Assembly: GCF_027359415.1 (NCBI RefSeq)
Contig: NZ_CP114780.1
Span: 1,634,764 to 1,698,763, forward strand
DNA: 64,000 bases
Direction: 5' to 3'
Source: Prochlorococcus marinus str. MIT 0918
GTDB lineage: Bacteria > Cyanobacteriota > Cyanobacteriia > PCC-6307 > Cyanobiaceae
In this document: in pieces, positions 8,961-17,266 of the stretch
Layout of the letters: every line of letters begins with the position of its first letter
Position numbering within the stretch: position 1 is the first letter of the stretch
The notes under the pieces: model-generated
Database searches by the model: none
Told to the model about the DNA's origin: nothing
The model's input: only the letters and a program-made list of their open reading frames with translations
Program-made: the position numbers and the translations under genes

Positions 8961-10126
8961 TTTAATTGGCTAAGACTTTGGTTTAGATCATTTTCTAGAT
9001 CAATTGAGTCTTCGCATCCAATTGACAAGCGAACTAGTGATTCATTGATCCCAAGCTTTTCTTTTATTTGCGATGAAAGGGAGGCATGGGTCATAGTTGC
9101 AGGGTGACATACAAGACTTTCAACTCCACCGAGGCTTTCAGCCATGGTAAAAAGTTTAAGGTTTTTGCAAAAATTATAAGTTTGGGTTTGATTAGCCTTA
9201 AGACTTAGAGTAATCATTGCTCCTCCTCCGGCCATTTGTTTTTTAGCCAGATCATTTTGAGGGTGGTCTGTTCGAAAAGGATATCTTACCCATTTAATGG
9301 ATGGGTGTTTAGCTAATTCATTGGCAAGAGAAAATGCAGTTGCCACTTGTCTTTGAATACGTAGAGGAAGTGTTTTGATACCTCTTGTAATGAGCCAACA
9401 GTCAAAAGGAGATGGTTGTAGACCTAGTGATTTTTGTGCAAATTTCATGCGTTCTTCCCAATTGAAGTCTTGGGTGCAAACAGCACCACCTAAGGCATCG
9501 GAATGTCCATTAATGTATTTAGTAGTACTGGTTAGTGATATAGTCGCCCCTAGATCAAGTGGGCGTTGCAACAACGGCGTTGCAAAAGTATTGTCTACTA
9601 CGACGGGTATTTGATTTTGATTAGCAATTTTGCAAATCTTTCTTATATCGATAATTTTTAAAAGTGGATTGGTTGGGCTTTCTATCCAAACCATTGTTGG
9701 ATTTATTTTTTTAATGGCCTCTATGGAATTTATTGTTGTAAAGTCAATCCATTTTGTTTCAAGCCCAAATTTTTGAAAAACTTGCTCAAACAATCGAACG
9801 GTACACCCGTAAAGATTTTCTTCACATAAAACAAGATCTCCAGATTTTAACGAACTTGCTATTGCGGTAATGGCACTTACTCCTGATCCAAAAACAGTTG
9901 CATATTGGCAGTTCTCTACAGATGCCAAAAGAGATTCTAATATTTTGAAGTTTGGATTTCCTGAACGAGTGTAATCAAACCCTTCGGGATTGCCATGTTT
10001 AAAGGTTGAACTAGGAAATATTGGCGGCATCACTGTACCTGTATTTTTTGCAAAACCGTCACCGTGGTGTATCACCCTTGTATTGATTCCTAGGGTGTGG
10101 CTCTTTTTTGTATCTCTTGAAGCCAC
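8957..10126 (-). CDS. Cys/Met metabolism PLP enzyme (cystathionine gamma-synthase or lyase)
   Basis: A 389-residue standard-length member of the MetB/MetC/MetY group. Visible landmarks are TGTVMPPIFPSSTF and DYTRSGNPN at the N-terminus, WIESPTNPLLKI, the cofactor aspartate in VVVDNTFATPLLQ, the PLP lysine K203 in TSTTKYINGHSD, and the C-terminal SLGGVESLVCHPATMTH. The last two are typical of gamma-synthases and gamma-lyases. It is the first gene of the pair with the 490-residue paralogue and overlaps it by four bases. The two probably act in sequence in trans-sulfuration (synthase then beta-lyase, or the reverse assignment). Which paralogue is the synthase cannot be decided by reading alone. 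Confidence 0.82.
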   Translation of the reverse strand: MASRDTKKSHTLGINTRVIHHGDGFAKNTGTVMPPIFPSSTFKHGNPEGFDYTRSGNPNFKILESLLASVENCQYATVFGSGVSAITAIASSLKSGDLVLCEENLYGCTVRLFEQVFQKFGLETKWIDFTTINSIEAIKKINPTMVWIESPTNPLLKIIDIRKICKIANQNQIPVVVDNTFATPLLQRPLDLGATISLTSTTKYINGHSDALGGAVCTQDFNWEERMKFAQKSLGLQPSPFDCWLITRGIKTLPLRIQRQVATAFSLANELAKHPSIKWVRYPFRTDHPQNDLAKKQMAGGGAMITLSLKANQTQTYNFCKNLKLFTMAESLGGVESLVCHPATMTHASLSSQIKEKLGINESLVRLSIGCEDSIDLENDLNQSLSQLK

Positions 10127-10346
10127 TTGGTTGATTTGTGTTTTACTTAGGCTAGATAATCATTGTATATAAATATTGAATGGAAGTAGAAGTTATATTT
10201 TTGAAGTGAAATTAAATGCTACGAGTAATCTTAGAAAGACAATTTTAATGTGAAACATTGATTTTAAGAGTGCTTTCCCTGCATGAACCAAAAAATATTC
10301 AAAGATTCTAAAGAATAAATATCTATTTAAATTAATATCGTGGATA

Positions 10347-11213
10347 CTATGAAGAATTCCTTTCGAGAGAGATGATTTTTTTTACCAGCTCTACTTTTCT
10401 AAGCTTGGAAGTATTTGAAACTCCTATTAATAATTTCCTTAGTTCAATATTTGTCATTTTCATTAGTTTCATTTCTCTTTCTTTTAATTCGATTTTCTTT
10501 AATGCCTCAGGGTTTTTTGAAATTAAATCAATCAATTGATCTCGACTTAGCTTCGGGACGAACTCTATGTCTTTAAGGAAGGATCTTAGCTCTTCAGTAC
10601 TTCTTTTGGTTAATTTAGTTGAAGTGGTGATATCAATTACCTTATCAGTTTGATTTGTAGCCTCAAATAGCTGCTTAGAAAATTCAAAAATTATTAGTAA
10701 TAATAAGAGTGTAAATTCTATTATTTTGTCTATATCAATAGAAGTTTCCTGTATAAACTCTTTTAAGTGAACTCTTAAAGGTGTTTTTTTCTTATTTCTT
10801 TTAACTGCAATGGGGTTTTGATTTAAAGGTACAAGAAAATTGTCTGTTTTTAATAGATTTTTTGAATCCTTTAAGGGTTTATTTATACTATTAAATATTG
10901 CCTCTTGTTGACTTTCTGCCTCTTTCTCCAAGGGATTATCATTTGCTATTTCTTCTTTGATTAATTGCGTTTGTAAGCCATCATTAGTTTGTTTTTTTTG
11001 ATTAACTGGTTTATTATTAAGGTATGATTTTGTTGCAATAAATATTATTAAAAATAATAATATTATTGCAACAAAAAGCCCAGCTTCTGCTTGTAAATCA
11101 TTTATAATTTTTAATTTGTTAGAGCTTAAAAGTTCTGCATAGTTATTAGCAGCTTGGTCGGACCATCCAATCAATTTAAGCTCTCTAACAGTATTGGGAA
11201 GTTCTTGAGCCAA
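10347..11213 (-). CDS. Membrane-anchored protein with two SAP/Rho-N-like repeats
   Basis: Not recognised as a named gene. The 288-residue protein has a short N-terminal domain (1-43), a clear membrane helix (about 44-63, AIILLFLIIFIA), a polar low-complexity stretch, a second hydrophobic segment (about 162-178, LLLLLIIFEF), and a basic C-terminus. The C-terminus holds two similar helix-extended-helix units at about 203-232 (STEELRSFLKDIEF then LSRDQLIDLIS) and 253-282 (TNIELRKLLIGVSN then LRKVELVKKII). Such units resemble SAP or Rho N-terminal motifs, which bind nucleic acid. A membrane-tethered nucleic acid or regulatory role is an inference only. It stands alone, 130 bases from the metB-like pair's upstream region, with its own AT-rich promoter area. 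Confidence 0.6.
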   Translation of the reverse strand: MAQELPNTVRELKLIGWSDQAANNYAELLSSNKLKIINDLQAEAGLFVAIILLFLIIFIATKSYLNNKPVNQKKQTNDGLQTQLIKEEIANDNPLEKEAESQQEAIFNSINKPLKDSKNLLKTDNFLVPLNQNPIAVKRNKKKTPLRVHLKEFIQETSIDIDKIIEFTLLLLLIIFEFSKQLFEATNQTDKVIDITTSTKLTKRSTEELRSFLKDIEFVPKLSRDQLIDLISKNPEALKKIELKEREMKLMKMTNIELRKLLIGVSNTSKLRKVELVKKIISLERNSS

Positions 11214-11424
11214 AAAGAATAAAGCTTTTACTTTGATTATGAGTAAATAATGTTTTTTGTCGAACTAATATTATTATTTGCAAAAAAACAACAAGTAGAA
11301 TCTGAAATAAATGCAAAAGCTGAGACTAGTAGTTAATACTTAGGTACTTTATATTCCTTGATAAAAAGTCATGTGAAAAGTGAATTTATGCTAATAGTGG
11401 CATCCGTCAAAGGAGGTTTAAAGT

Positions 11425-11574
11425 ATGTCTTCTAAGAATAGAGACCTATTCCTTGTTGAACAAAGAGATGCGATAGATTCTTACTTTGAATGTATCACTG
11501 AATGTAGTTTGGGCAGTGAGGGTGTTGAATGTACTACTCGTTGTTTAGAAGTCCATTTAAAAAGTGAGGAATAA
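11425..11574 (+). CDS. Small cysteine-containing protein (49 aa)
   Basis: A short gene with an excellent ribosome binding site, AGGAGG at 11411-11416, nine bases before the ATG. The product starts MSSKNRDLFLVEQRDAIDSY and carries four cysteines arranged CxxxC then CxxxC (FECITECSLG and VECTTRCLEV), which could pair into two disulfides across a helical hairpin or hold a metal. The stop is four bases before the ATG of the next small gene, so translation is probably coupled. I know no named family for it. The Shine-Dalgarno strength, paired cysteines and coupling are the grounds for calling it real. Confidence 0.65.
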   Translation: MSSKNRDLFLVEQRDAIDSYFECITECSLGSEGVECTTRCLEVHLKSEE

Positions 11575-11578
11575 AAAA

Positions 11579-11767
11579 ATGAATCGACATAATTCAGCAC
11601 ACCAAAGGAAAACAACTCTTAAATGGACTTCTGATGGAGAGCTTTCTCCTATTGATAAAGCGAGGATTCTTGAGAAACTTACAAACAAAGATTTAACTGA
11701 ATGTAAATTGGCCTGCAAAGTAGTTAGTCAAAAGCAAAGTGATTTGGATTTAGGTTTATGGTGGTAG
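11579..11767 (+). CDS. Small hypothetical protein (62 aa)
   Basis: Starts at ATG 11579, four bases after the stop of the 49-residue gene; a GTG at 11564 in the same frame lies inside that gene and is less likely. The GTGAGGAA just upstream serves as ribosome binding site. The product is basic at the N-terminus (MNRHNSAHQRKTTLKW) and has a central helical segment (SPIDKARILEKLTNKDLTECKLACKVV) with two cysteines spaced CxxxC, echoing the spacing in its neighbour. No family recognised. The shared CxxxC spacing suggests that the two products act together, which is inference. Confidence 0.6.
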   Translation: MNRHNSAHQRKTTLKWTSDGELSPIDKARILEKLTNKDLTECKLACKVVSQKQSDLDLGLWW

Positions 11768-11832
11768 ATCCTCTTTGATATGACCTTAAGAATAAAATAA
11801 GATTCAGTGTCTTGATATTAAAAATGTTTTCT

Positions 11833-12135
11833 TTAGTTAGCAGCAGATCTTCTGCGAACTGTCCTTTTACCTTCGCTTGCTTCTTGGCTTTGAGATGATT
11901 TTGATGTTGTTGGGTTTTCTTCTTTTTGATTAGGGCTTTCATCGACATCTTCCATTTCTAAGCAAGTTGCTACAACCATTGCAGCTTGAATTGAGTCTGG
12001 AAGATCTCCAATTGTTATCAGAGCTTTTAGGACCAGTTGCATCCTAGGGTCTTTGCCAAGCTCTGGACGAAGTTTTTTAACAGATTGCCAAAGCTCTTTT
12101 GTTACTTCTTTGAGCAGTGCCTTGTCGGTAACCAC
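11833..12135 (-). CDS. Conserved small hypothetical protein of marine picocyanobacteria
   Basis: A 100-residue protein with a folded helical N-terminal part (about 1-65: KEVTKELWQSVKKLRPELG, MQLVLKALITIGDLP, AAMVVATCLEMED) and a disordered Ser/Gln/Glu tail ending in the basic KRTVRRRSAAN. It looks like a short family I remember from Prochlorococcus and Synechococcus with no known function, but I cannot confirm that here. It converges with the two small plus-strand genes; 65 bases separate the stops. No membrane segment or signal peptide is visible. Its promoter must lie in the 480-base gap that separates it from rpsD. Confidence 0.65.
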   Translation of the reverse strand: MVTDKALLKEVTKELWQSVKKLRPELGKDPRMQLVLKALITIGDLPDSIQAAMVVATCLEMEDVDESPNQKEENPTTSKSSQSQEASEGKRTVRRRSAAN

Positions 12136-12450
12136 AGAAATTATTTTGTATATGATTACTTAACGTAACAGCTCATCTGAAAAATGCTTTATTGCATTCT
12201 GTCCTTAGAACATTTAAGAATGAAAAAAATGGCTGTGAATTTTGAATGTCATCGATTTTAAAAAGGATATTTATTTTTTAAATTTTTCTTTAATAACCTT
12301 CAATTTTATTTAGCAGCAAGCAATTTGACTTTAATTTTACATTTGTGATTTTCTCGATCAATATAAAAAGATTAAAAATCTCCTTGCTTTTATTTTTTTA
12401 ATAAAACCTCATCTATTCATGCGAAATGTTAAGGGGTCAATTTAATTGAG

Positions 12451-12552
12451 ATGGCTGTGGCTTTTATACAGGTATTGCCTATTAATTATTCTTTTGGAGA
12501 ATATTGGCCATTAAATAATTTGCTGGGCAATTATAATTATATTTACATTTAG
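12451..12552 (+). CDS. Possible 33-residue ORF
   Basis: ATG at 12451 opens a 33-residue aromatic-rich frame (MAVAFIQVLPINYSFGEYWP and onward, ending YNYIYI) that stops inside the hairpin described at 12538. AAGGGG lies about 14 bases upstream, too far for a good ribosome binding site. It may be chance; no relative is known to me. Confidence 0.15.
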   Translation: MAVAFIQVLPINYSFGEYWPLNNLLGNYNYIYI

Positions 12553-12585
12553 GCCCCAATCTGTAACGGCCTAAATGTAAATATA
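12538..12585 (-). terminator. Perfect 18-bp inverted repeat after rpsD
   Basis: Arms 12538-12555 and 12568-12585 are exact reverse complements (18 bp) around a 12-base loop. The structure sits 32 bases past the rpsD stop on the minus strand and has GGCC at the base of the loop. There is no long T run after it on either strand, so it may act as an mRNA 3'-end stabiliser or weak terminator rather than a classical intrinsic terminator. Confidence 0.6.
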
Positions 12586-12616
12586 TTAATGAATAGAACT
12601 CATTAAAAGCAAGCTT

Positions 12617-13225
12617 TTATACCTTGCGTGAGTAGTATTCAACTACTAGAAGTTCATTGATTTCTATTGCGACCCATTCTCGATCACATTTACCTATAAC
12701 CTTAGCTGTCATTTTAGACTTTTCCAATTCCAGGTGTGGAGGAACATTTGCTAGACCAGGAAATTCAAGATTGCCTTCAGCAAGTGTTTTGCTTGCTTTG
12801 CGTTCGCGAATGGAAATGATGTCACCTGCTTTACATTGATAACTGGCGATATCTAGGACTTTCCCATTAACAGTTACATGACCATGGTTAACAAGCTGAC
12901 GGGATCCAGGGACGGTTGGACCAAAACCTAGCCGAAAACAAACATTGTCAAGTCTATTTTCTAATAGTTTTAGAAGGTTAGTACCTGTAGAGCCTTCCAT
13001 TGAACGTGCTTTCTTTACGTAGCGAACAAGCTGACGTTCCGAAATCCCGTAATTAAACCTTAGCTTTTGTTTTTCTTCTAAACGGATCGCGTATTCTGAG
13101 CGCTTGCGACGGGCTGAGCCGTGCTGACCTGGTGGATTTGACCGTTTTGCGGCTTTCCGGGTGAGACCTGGGAGGTCCCCCAAGCGACGCGTGATCCTCA
13201 GGCGAGGCCCACGGTACCTAGACAT
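12617..13225 (-). CDS. rpsD: 30S ribosomal protein S4
   Basis: Primary 16S rRNA-binding protein and nucleator of 30S assembly. The 202-residue length is normal. The N-terminus [20 protein letters not shown] and the S4 RNA-binding domain (about 92-150, [17 protein letters not shown] then [16 protein letters not shown]) are characteristic of the cyanobacterial and plastid form, which lacks the zinc-binding cysteines. It stands as a single-gene unit, divergent from yidD with 100 bases between them, and is followed by the 18-bp hairpin. Confidence 0.97.
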   Translation of the reverse strand: MSRYRGPRLRITRRLGDLPGLTRKAAKRSNPPGQHGSARRKRSEYAIRLEEKQKLRFNYGISERQLVRYVKKARSMEGSTGTNLLKLLENRLDNVCFRLGFGPTVPGSRQLVNHGHVTVNGKVLDIASYQCKAGDIISIRERKASKTLAEGNLEFPGLANVPPHLELEKSKMTAKVIGKCDREWVAIEINELLVVEYYSRKV

Positions 13226-13325
13226 AGATAAGATAATTTAAGGGGCAATAGTGATTATATTTAGGATGAGGAATTAAAACCTTGTCCCAAATTTTCTCCA
13301 CTAGCTGAATATCTTATCTTGAAAC

Positions 13326-13562
13326 ATGATTAAGAAGATGAATGACCTTTTTGGGAAGTTGTTTTTAAACATGATCAGCTTTTATAGAAATTGGATTTCT
13401 CCTTTGTTAGGACCTAACTGCCGATTTGTTCCAACTTGTAGTGAATATGGCTTAGAAGCTATCTCTAGACATGGTCCATGGAAAGGTGGGTGGCTTACAG
13501 TCAAGAGATTGTCTCGATGCCATCCATTTACTCCTTGTGGGTGTGATCCTGTGCCAGATTGA
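13326..13562 (+). CDS. yidD: Membrane protein insertion efficiency factor
   Basis: A 78-residue YidD protein that assists YidC-dependent membrane insertion. The family hallmark is complete: YRNWISPLLGPNCRFVPTCSEYGLEAISRHG, then GGWLTVKRLSRCHPFTPCGCDPVP. The amphipathic N-terminus should lie on the inner face of the membrane. Conserved cysteines are in NCRF, TCSEY, RCHP and CGCDP. Its stop is three bases before the start of the glutaredoxin-like gene, so the two are co-translated, and murE follows closely. Confidence 0.93.
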   Translation: MIKKMNDLFGKLFLNMISFYRNWISPLLGPNCRFVPTCSEYGLEAISRHGPWKGGWLTVKRLSRCHPFTPCGCDPVPD

Positions 13563-13565
13563 TTG

Positions 13566-13868
13566 ATGGATGGCAATAAATTAATTCTCTTAAGCAGGGT
13601 TGGTTGCTGTTTATGTGAAGGATTAGAAGAACGATTAAATAATCTTGATTTGAATAAATTAAATCCACCTTTGAATTTATGGGTACGAGATATTGATGGG
13701 GAAAGTGTCTCTGAAGTAGATAGAGCTAGGTATTCACTAGAAGTACCAGTCTTGCTTCTTGCAATATATAAAACATCTAGAATAATTGAATTACCAAGGG
13801 TTTCACCAAGACTTTCAGATGAGGGGCTTTTTACTTGGCTTCAAAAAAATATTCAAGAAAAATTTTAA
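13566..13868 (+). CDS. Glutaredoxin-like protein (DUF836 type)
   Basis: About 100 residues starting at ATG 13566 (a TTG directly before it is also in frame). A thioredoxin-fold start, LILLSRVGCCLCEGLEERL, holds a CCLC active-site region in place of the glutaredoxin CPYC, as in the glutaredoxin-2/DUF836 group. The cis-proline region EVPVLLLA follows at about residue 62. It probably acts in thiol-disulfide exchange, but its partner is unknown. It is sandwiched between yidD (three bases) and murE (31 bases) on the same strand. Confidence 0.8.
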   Translation: MDGNKLILLSRVGCCLCEGLEERLNNLDLNKLNPPLNLWVRDIDGESVSEVDRARYSLEVPVLLLAIYKTSRIIELPRVSPRLSDEGLFTWLQKNIQEKF

Positions 13869-13899
13869 AACTTAAAGCTTTTCCTTTGCATTTTTAAGT

Positions 13900-15414
13900 A
13901 TGCCTCATGATCTCCACTCACTTTTAAAAGAAGTTGGGATTCAATCTTCTGTTGAGCTGCAAGAAATTAAGGTTCACAGTATTAGCTGTGATACTAGAGA
14001 CTTGTGTCAGGGAGCATTATTTGTAGGTTTGATAGGCGAAAATGTTGATGGAGGTTGCTTTTGGCGGAAGGCTTTATCTAAAGGAGCAGTTGCTGCAGTT
14101 ATAAGCATTAATGCAGCAAAGATAGATCCCCCAGAAGAAGATGATTTGGTTTTTGTTTCTCCTATTCCAGTTAGTGCTTGTATGGGGGAGTTGGCTGCAG
14201 TTTTGTGGGACAAACCATCATTAAAGATGAATCTGATTGGTGTAACAGGGACTAACGGAAAAACAACTACTACATACCTTATAGAACATCTTAGCTCTAG
14301 TTCTGGAGTGCAATCTGCATTGTTTGGTACTTTAGTGAACCGTTGGCCAGGGTATAGCCAAACTGCAGCTCATACAACTTCGTTTGCTGATCAATTGCAA
14401 GCCCAACTTGCGAAAGCTGAATCTTCAGGTACTTGTTTAGTAGCTATGGAAGTTAGTTCACATGCTTTAGCCCAGCAACGTGTTACTGGATGTCGTTTCT
14501 CAGGAGCTGTCTTTACAAATCTCACACAAGATCACCTTGATTACCATAAATCCATGGAGCAATATTTTCAGGTAAAGACCCTCTTGTTTCAACCACCTCT
14601 ATTAAAAGGAAACGGAGCAAGAGCTATCGTCAATATTGATGACCCATGGGGATATAGATTGTCTACTCAATTAAAAGATGCTTGTTGGAGAGCTTCTTTG
14701 GATAGTAATTTAATTAAGAACGAACATCCAGAACTATTCCTTACGGATATAAAATTATCGTCTAATGGTGTAGAAGGTGTTTTACATAGTCCCCTTGGAG
14801 AAGGCTTTTTTAATTCTCCTTTAATAGGAATGTTTAATTTAATGAATTTGCTTGAAGCTGTTGGGGTGCTATTGCAACAAGGTTTCGACTTGGACAAACT
14901 TTTGCCTGCTATAAACAAATTTCCTGGAGTCCCAGGCCGTATGGAGCAAATAAGTTTGAGAGGTGGAAAGATTAAGGCACCTGTGATTTTAGTCGATTAT
15001 GCACATACACCAGATGGCTTGAAAAATGCTTTAACTACTTTGCGTATGGTGACTACTGGGAGAATATATTGTGTATTTGGTTGTGGTGGAGATAGAGATA
15101 AAGGTAAACGTCCATTAATGGGAGCTGTTGCAGCACAATTAGCTGATTTCGTCATACTTACATCGGATAACCCACGCACTGAAGACCCTCAGCTGATTAT
15201 TAAAGATGTTTTAACTGGAATACCTACAGAGGAAGAGGTGATTGTTGAGAGTGATCGACGTAATGCGATTGAGTTGGCAGTTTTGAAGGCTGCTCCCAAG
15301 GATGTCGTATTAATTGCTGGCAAAGGACATGAGAATTATCAAATACTTGGATTAGAAAAAATCCCTTTTGATGATAGGGAGATTGCGAGACAAGCTTTGA
15401 CTTTGAGGTTATAA
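13900..15414 (+). CDS. murE: UDP-MurNAc-L-Ala-D-Glu:meso-diaminopimelate ligase
   Basis: Adds diaminopimelate to the peptidoglycan stem peptide in the cytoplasm. The 504-residue protein has the N-terminal Mur domain (HSISCDTRDLCQGALFVGLIG), the ATP loop GVTGTNGKTTTTYL at about 112-125, the central-domain segments VAMEVSSHALAQQRV and FTNLTQDHLDYHK, and the DNPRTEDP motif near 422 that marks diaminopimelate (rather than lysine) as the substrate. It is the third gene of the yidD-grx-murE run. Its stop overlaps the stop of the opposite-strand PLP gene by six bases. Confidence 0.95.
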   Translation: MPHDLHSLLKEVGIQSSVELQEIKVHSISCDTRDLCQGALFVGLIGENVDGGCFWRKALSKGAVAAVISINAAKIDPPEEDDLVFVSPIPVSACMGELAAVLWDKPSLKMNLIGVTGTNGKTTTTYLIEHLSSSSGVQSALFGTLVNRWPGYSQTAAHTTSFADQLQAQLAKAESSGTCLVAMEVSSHALAQQRVTGCRFSGAVFTNLTQDHLDYHKSMEQYFQVKTLLFQPPLLKGNGARAIVNIDDPWGYRLSTQLKDACWRASLDSNLIKNEHPELFLTDIKLSSNGVEGVLHSPLGEGFFNSPLIGMFNLMNLLEAVGVLLQQGFDLDKLLPAINKFPGVPGRMEQISLRGGKIKAPVILVDYAHTPDGLKNALTTLRMVTTGRIYCVFGCGGDRDKGKRPLMGAVAAQLADFVILTSDNPRTEDPQLIIKDVLTGIPTEEEVIVESDRRNAIELAVLKAAPKDVVLIAGKGHENYQILGLEKIPFDDREIARQALTLRL

Positions 15415-16611
15415 AACTGTCTCTTTAGTAATTTCTATTACTGAATAGATAAGTTTGTTTATTTCTTCTTCGGTACTTGTTATATGAACACATGCTCGTA
15501 ACCATGTGGGATCTTCTAAAACTCTTATCCAAATAGATTGTCTGCCAAGTTTCTTGACGATTTGATTTGGAGAAAGTTGAGAATCTATGTTAAAAGCAAC
15601 TAAACCTGCAGGTGGGGATGTTTGCAGAATGGGGTTTATCCCCTTTGCAGCCATTAATTTTGACCATAGTCTGTTGCTAAAAGTTTTAATTGTTTTGAGC
15701 CTTTCACTAGCAGTTCCTTCTTGTTGAAGAAGATTAAGAGAGTTGCGTAAGCCTGCTAATAAAGGGGTACATGAGGTTGCTATTTCAAATCGTCTACCAT
15801 CTGTATGAAAGGGGTTGAGATTATTGCTATAAATGCTCTCTTCTTTTTTAAGACTTTTCCATCCAACTAGAGTAGGATTTGATTCACTTAACACTCTCTC
15901 TGAAAGGATAACCCCTCCAAGACCTTCCGGTCCAAATGCCCATTTATGCCCTGTAAAAGCATAAATATCTGCTTTTGAAGCAGCATCTTTGATAGAGATT
16001 TGACCAAAGCTTTGTGCTGCATCAACTAGTAAATAAGGTTTATTCTTGTGATTATTAATGAGCTCTGAAATTAATTCTATAGGCATTATTTCCCCTGTAT
16101 TCCATAGGATATGAGATAAAACTATAACTTTAGTCTTTTGGCATAAAGTTTTCTCTAGTTGTTGAATTATTAGATTGTCTTTTTGTGTTTTTGTATAAAC
16201 TGATTTATTTAGACTTTGAACTTTTAGGATATCTATTATTAGATGATGTCTTTTTGCTAATTCCTTACAGGCTGATACAACACCAGGGTGTTCGCAATCA
16301 CTTATTAAAAGGTGGTCTCCTGAATTTAAAGGCAAACCTAATAATGGCAATATGCACCCACTGGTGACATTTTCTGTGAGCGCAACTCTATTATTTGTTA
16401 CCCCACAAATTATTGATAGTAGAGCTTTTGTTTCTTTGATTTCATTAGAGATATAAGGCCATACATTATTTGTAAAAGGACCCAGTTCTTGTATCTTGTA
16501 CCAACTATCTGTAATTGCTTTTATTGAAGATGTAGGTAAAGGACCCTGTCCACCATAGTTAAAATAATATTTATTAGCTAATGCTGGCAAGACTGCTCTG
16601 AAAGAGCTCAT
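15409..16611 (-). CDS. Class V aminotransferase-like L-cysteine/cystine lyase (C-DES type)
   Basis: A 400-residue PLP fold-type I protein related to NifS/SufS. The cofactor aspartate is in LLVDAAQSFGQI and the PLP lysine near 223 in FTGHKWAFGPEGLGG. The TGHKW-GPEGLG form matches the cyanobacterial cystine C-S lyase (C-DES of Synechocystis) better than the SufS pattern, and the C-terminal catalytic cysteine segment of SufS is not evident. C-DES releases persulfide from cystine and can supply sulfur for Fe-S clusters. A role as isopenicillin-N-epimerase-like enzyme cannot be ruled out. It is tail-to-tail with murE. Confidence 0.75.
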   Translation of the reverse strand: MSSFRAVLPALANKYYFNYGGQGPLPTSSIKAITDSWYKIQELGPFTNNVWPYISNEIKETKALLSIICGVTNNRVALTENVTSGCILPLLGLPLNSGDHLLISDCEHPGVVSACKELAKRHHLIIDILKVQSLNKSVYTKTQKDNLIIQQLEKTLCQKTKVIVLSHILWNTGEIMPIELISELINNHKNKPYLLVDAAQSFGQISIKDAASKADIYAFTGHKWAFGPEGLGGVILSERVLSESNPTLVGWKSLKKEESIYSNNLNPFHTDGRRFEIATSCTPLLAGLRNSLNLLQQEGTASERLKTIKTFSNRLWSKLMAAKGINPILQTSPPAGLVAFNIDSQLSPNQIVKKLGRQSIWIRVLEDPTWLRACVHITSTEEEINKLIYSVIEITKETVL

Positions 16612-16710
16612 TGCTGAGATGTTATTTGGGATTGCTTTAGCTTAAACTTTATATAGTTAATATAATCAATGCTGGTTATAATGAATAATAATTTAATCAG
16701 GGATACCGAA

Positions 16711-16932
16711 TTATAAGTGTTGTGGACATTTCAGAAGGGCAACAGAAACAGCAGTGAAGTTCAAAGCTTCTGATTCGGAAATTACTTTTTTGACTTCTGA
16801 TACACCATATTTTTCACTAGCATCACTATAAGCTAAGAGTAAAGCCTTGTAAGTATCACTCCCTTCTGAACGATATTCGCAAAACTTATCTCCTATAGAG
16901 TTAAGAAGAACCATTAACGTCAGCTCAATCAT
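16711..16932 (-). CDS. Small hypothetical protein (73 aa)
   Basis: A 73-residue, mostly helical, acidic protein (MIELTLMVLLNSIGDKFCEY at the start, then SEVKKVISESEALNFTAVSVALLK) with two cysteines and no membrane segment beyond the mildly hydrophobic N-terminus. It is not recognised. The ATG is embedded in a 14-bp AT-only palindrome that could fold over the ribosome binding region. It is followed by the cystine lyase-like gene 99 bases on, on the same strand. Confidence 0.5.
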   Translation of the reverse strand: MIELTLMVLLNSIGDKFCEYRSEGSDTYKALLLAYSDASEKYGVSEVKKVISESEALNFTAVSVALLKCPQHL

Positions 16933-16962
16933 TATAATAATTTATTTATAAATTATTATAAT
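16931..16962. repeat. 14-bp AT-only inverted repeat at a start codon
   Basis: Arms 16931-16944 and 16949-16962 are exact reverse complements around TTTA. The structure covers the first bases of the 73-residue gene and its leader. Because the local sequence is almost entirely A and T, chance is a real possibility. Confidence 0.4.
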
Positions 16963-17266
16963 ATCTCTTTTGATGTAAGGTGCAAAAAAACAATAGCTGA
17001 GAATATATCTTTTGAAACCTAAATTGATTTTTAAGAATAAATAAGAAAAATCTTTTTGAATTTAAAATTTCTCTTTCCGTCAATAACTATTAATTAAAAT
17101 TTTTATATAATTCTTTTAATATAGAATTTTATTTTCCTAAATTAATTCTTTTCAATCAATACCTCAGACAGATTGTCCTAACATAAGAATCTTGAACTTC
17201 TTTAATTAACTTGATTCTATTTGTCGTTTGATTTAAGTGGGTTCAAAAATAAGTTACTAGTTAGAA
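16963..17266. other. AT-rich gap with no visible gene
   Basis: About 300 bases with many T and A runs. I find no reading frame with a ribosome binding site and no stable GC-containing stem until the hairpin at 17267. It presumably holds the promoter of the 73-residue gene. Confidence 0.5.

Larger units (their letters stand above)
12136..12616. other. Long non-coding gap upstream of a small gene and downstream of rpsD
   Basis: The gap is 481 bases and very AT-rich. It holds the probable promoter of the small minus-strand gene at 11833, a perfect 18-bp hairpin near the rpsD end (separate entry) and a doubtful 33-codon frame at 12451-12552. I see no tRNA-like fold or recognised regulatory RNA in the remaining bases. 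Confidence 0.6.
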
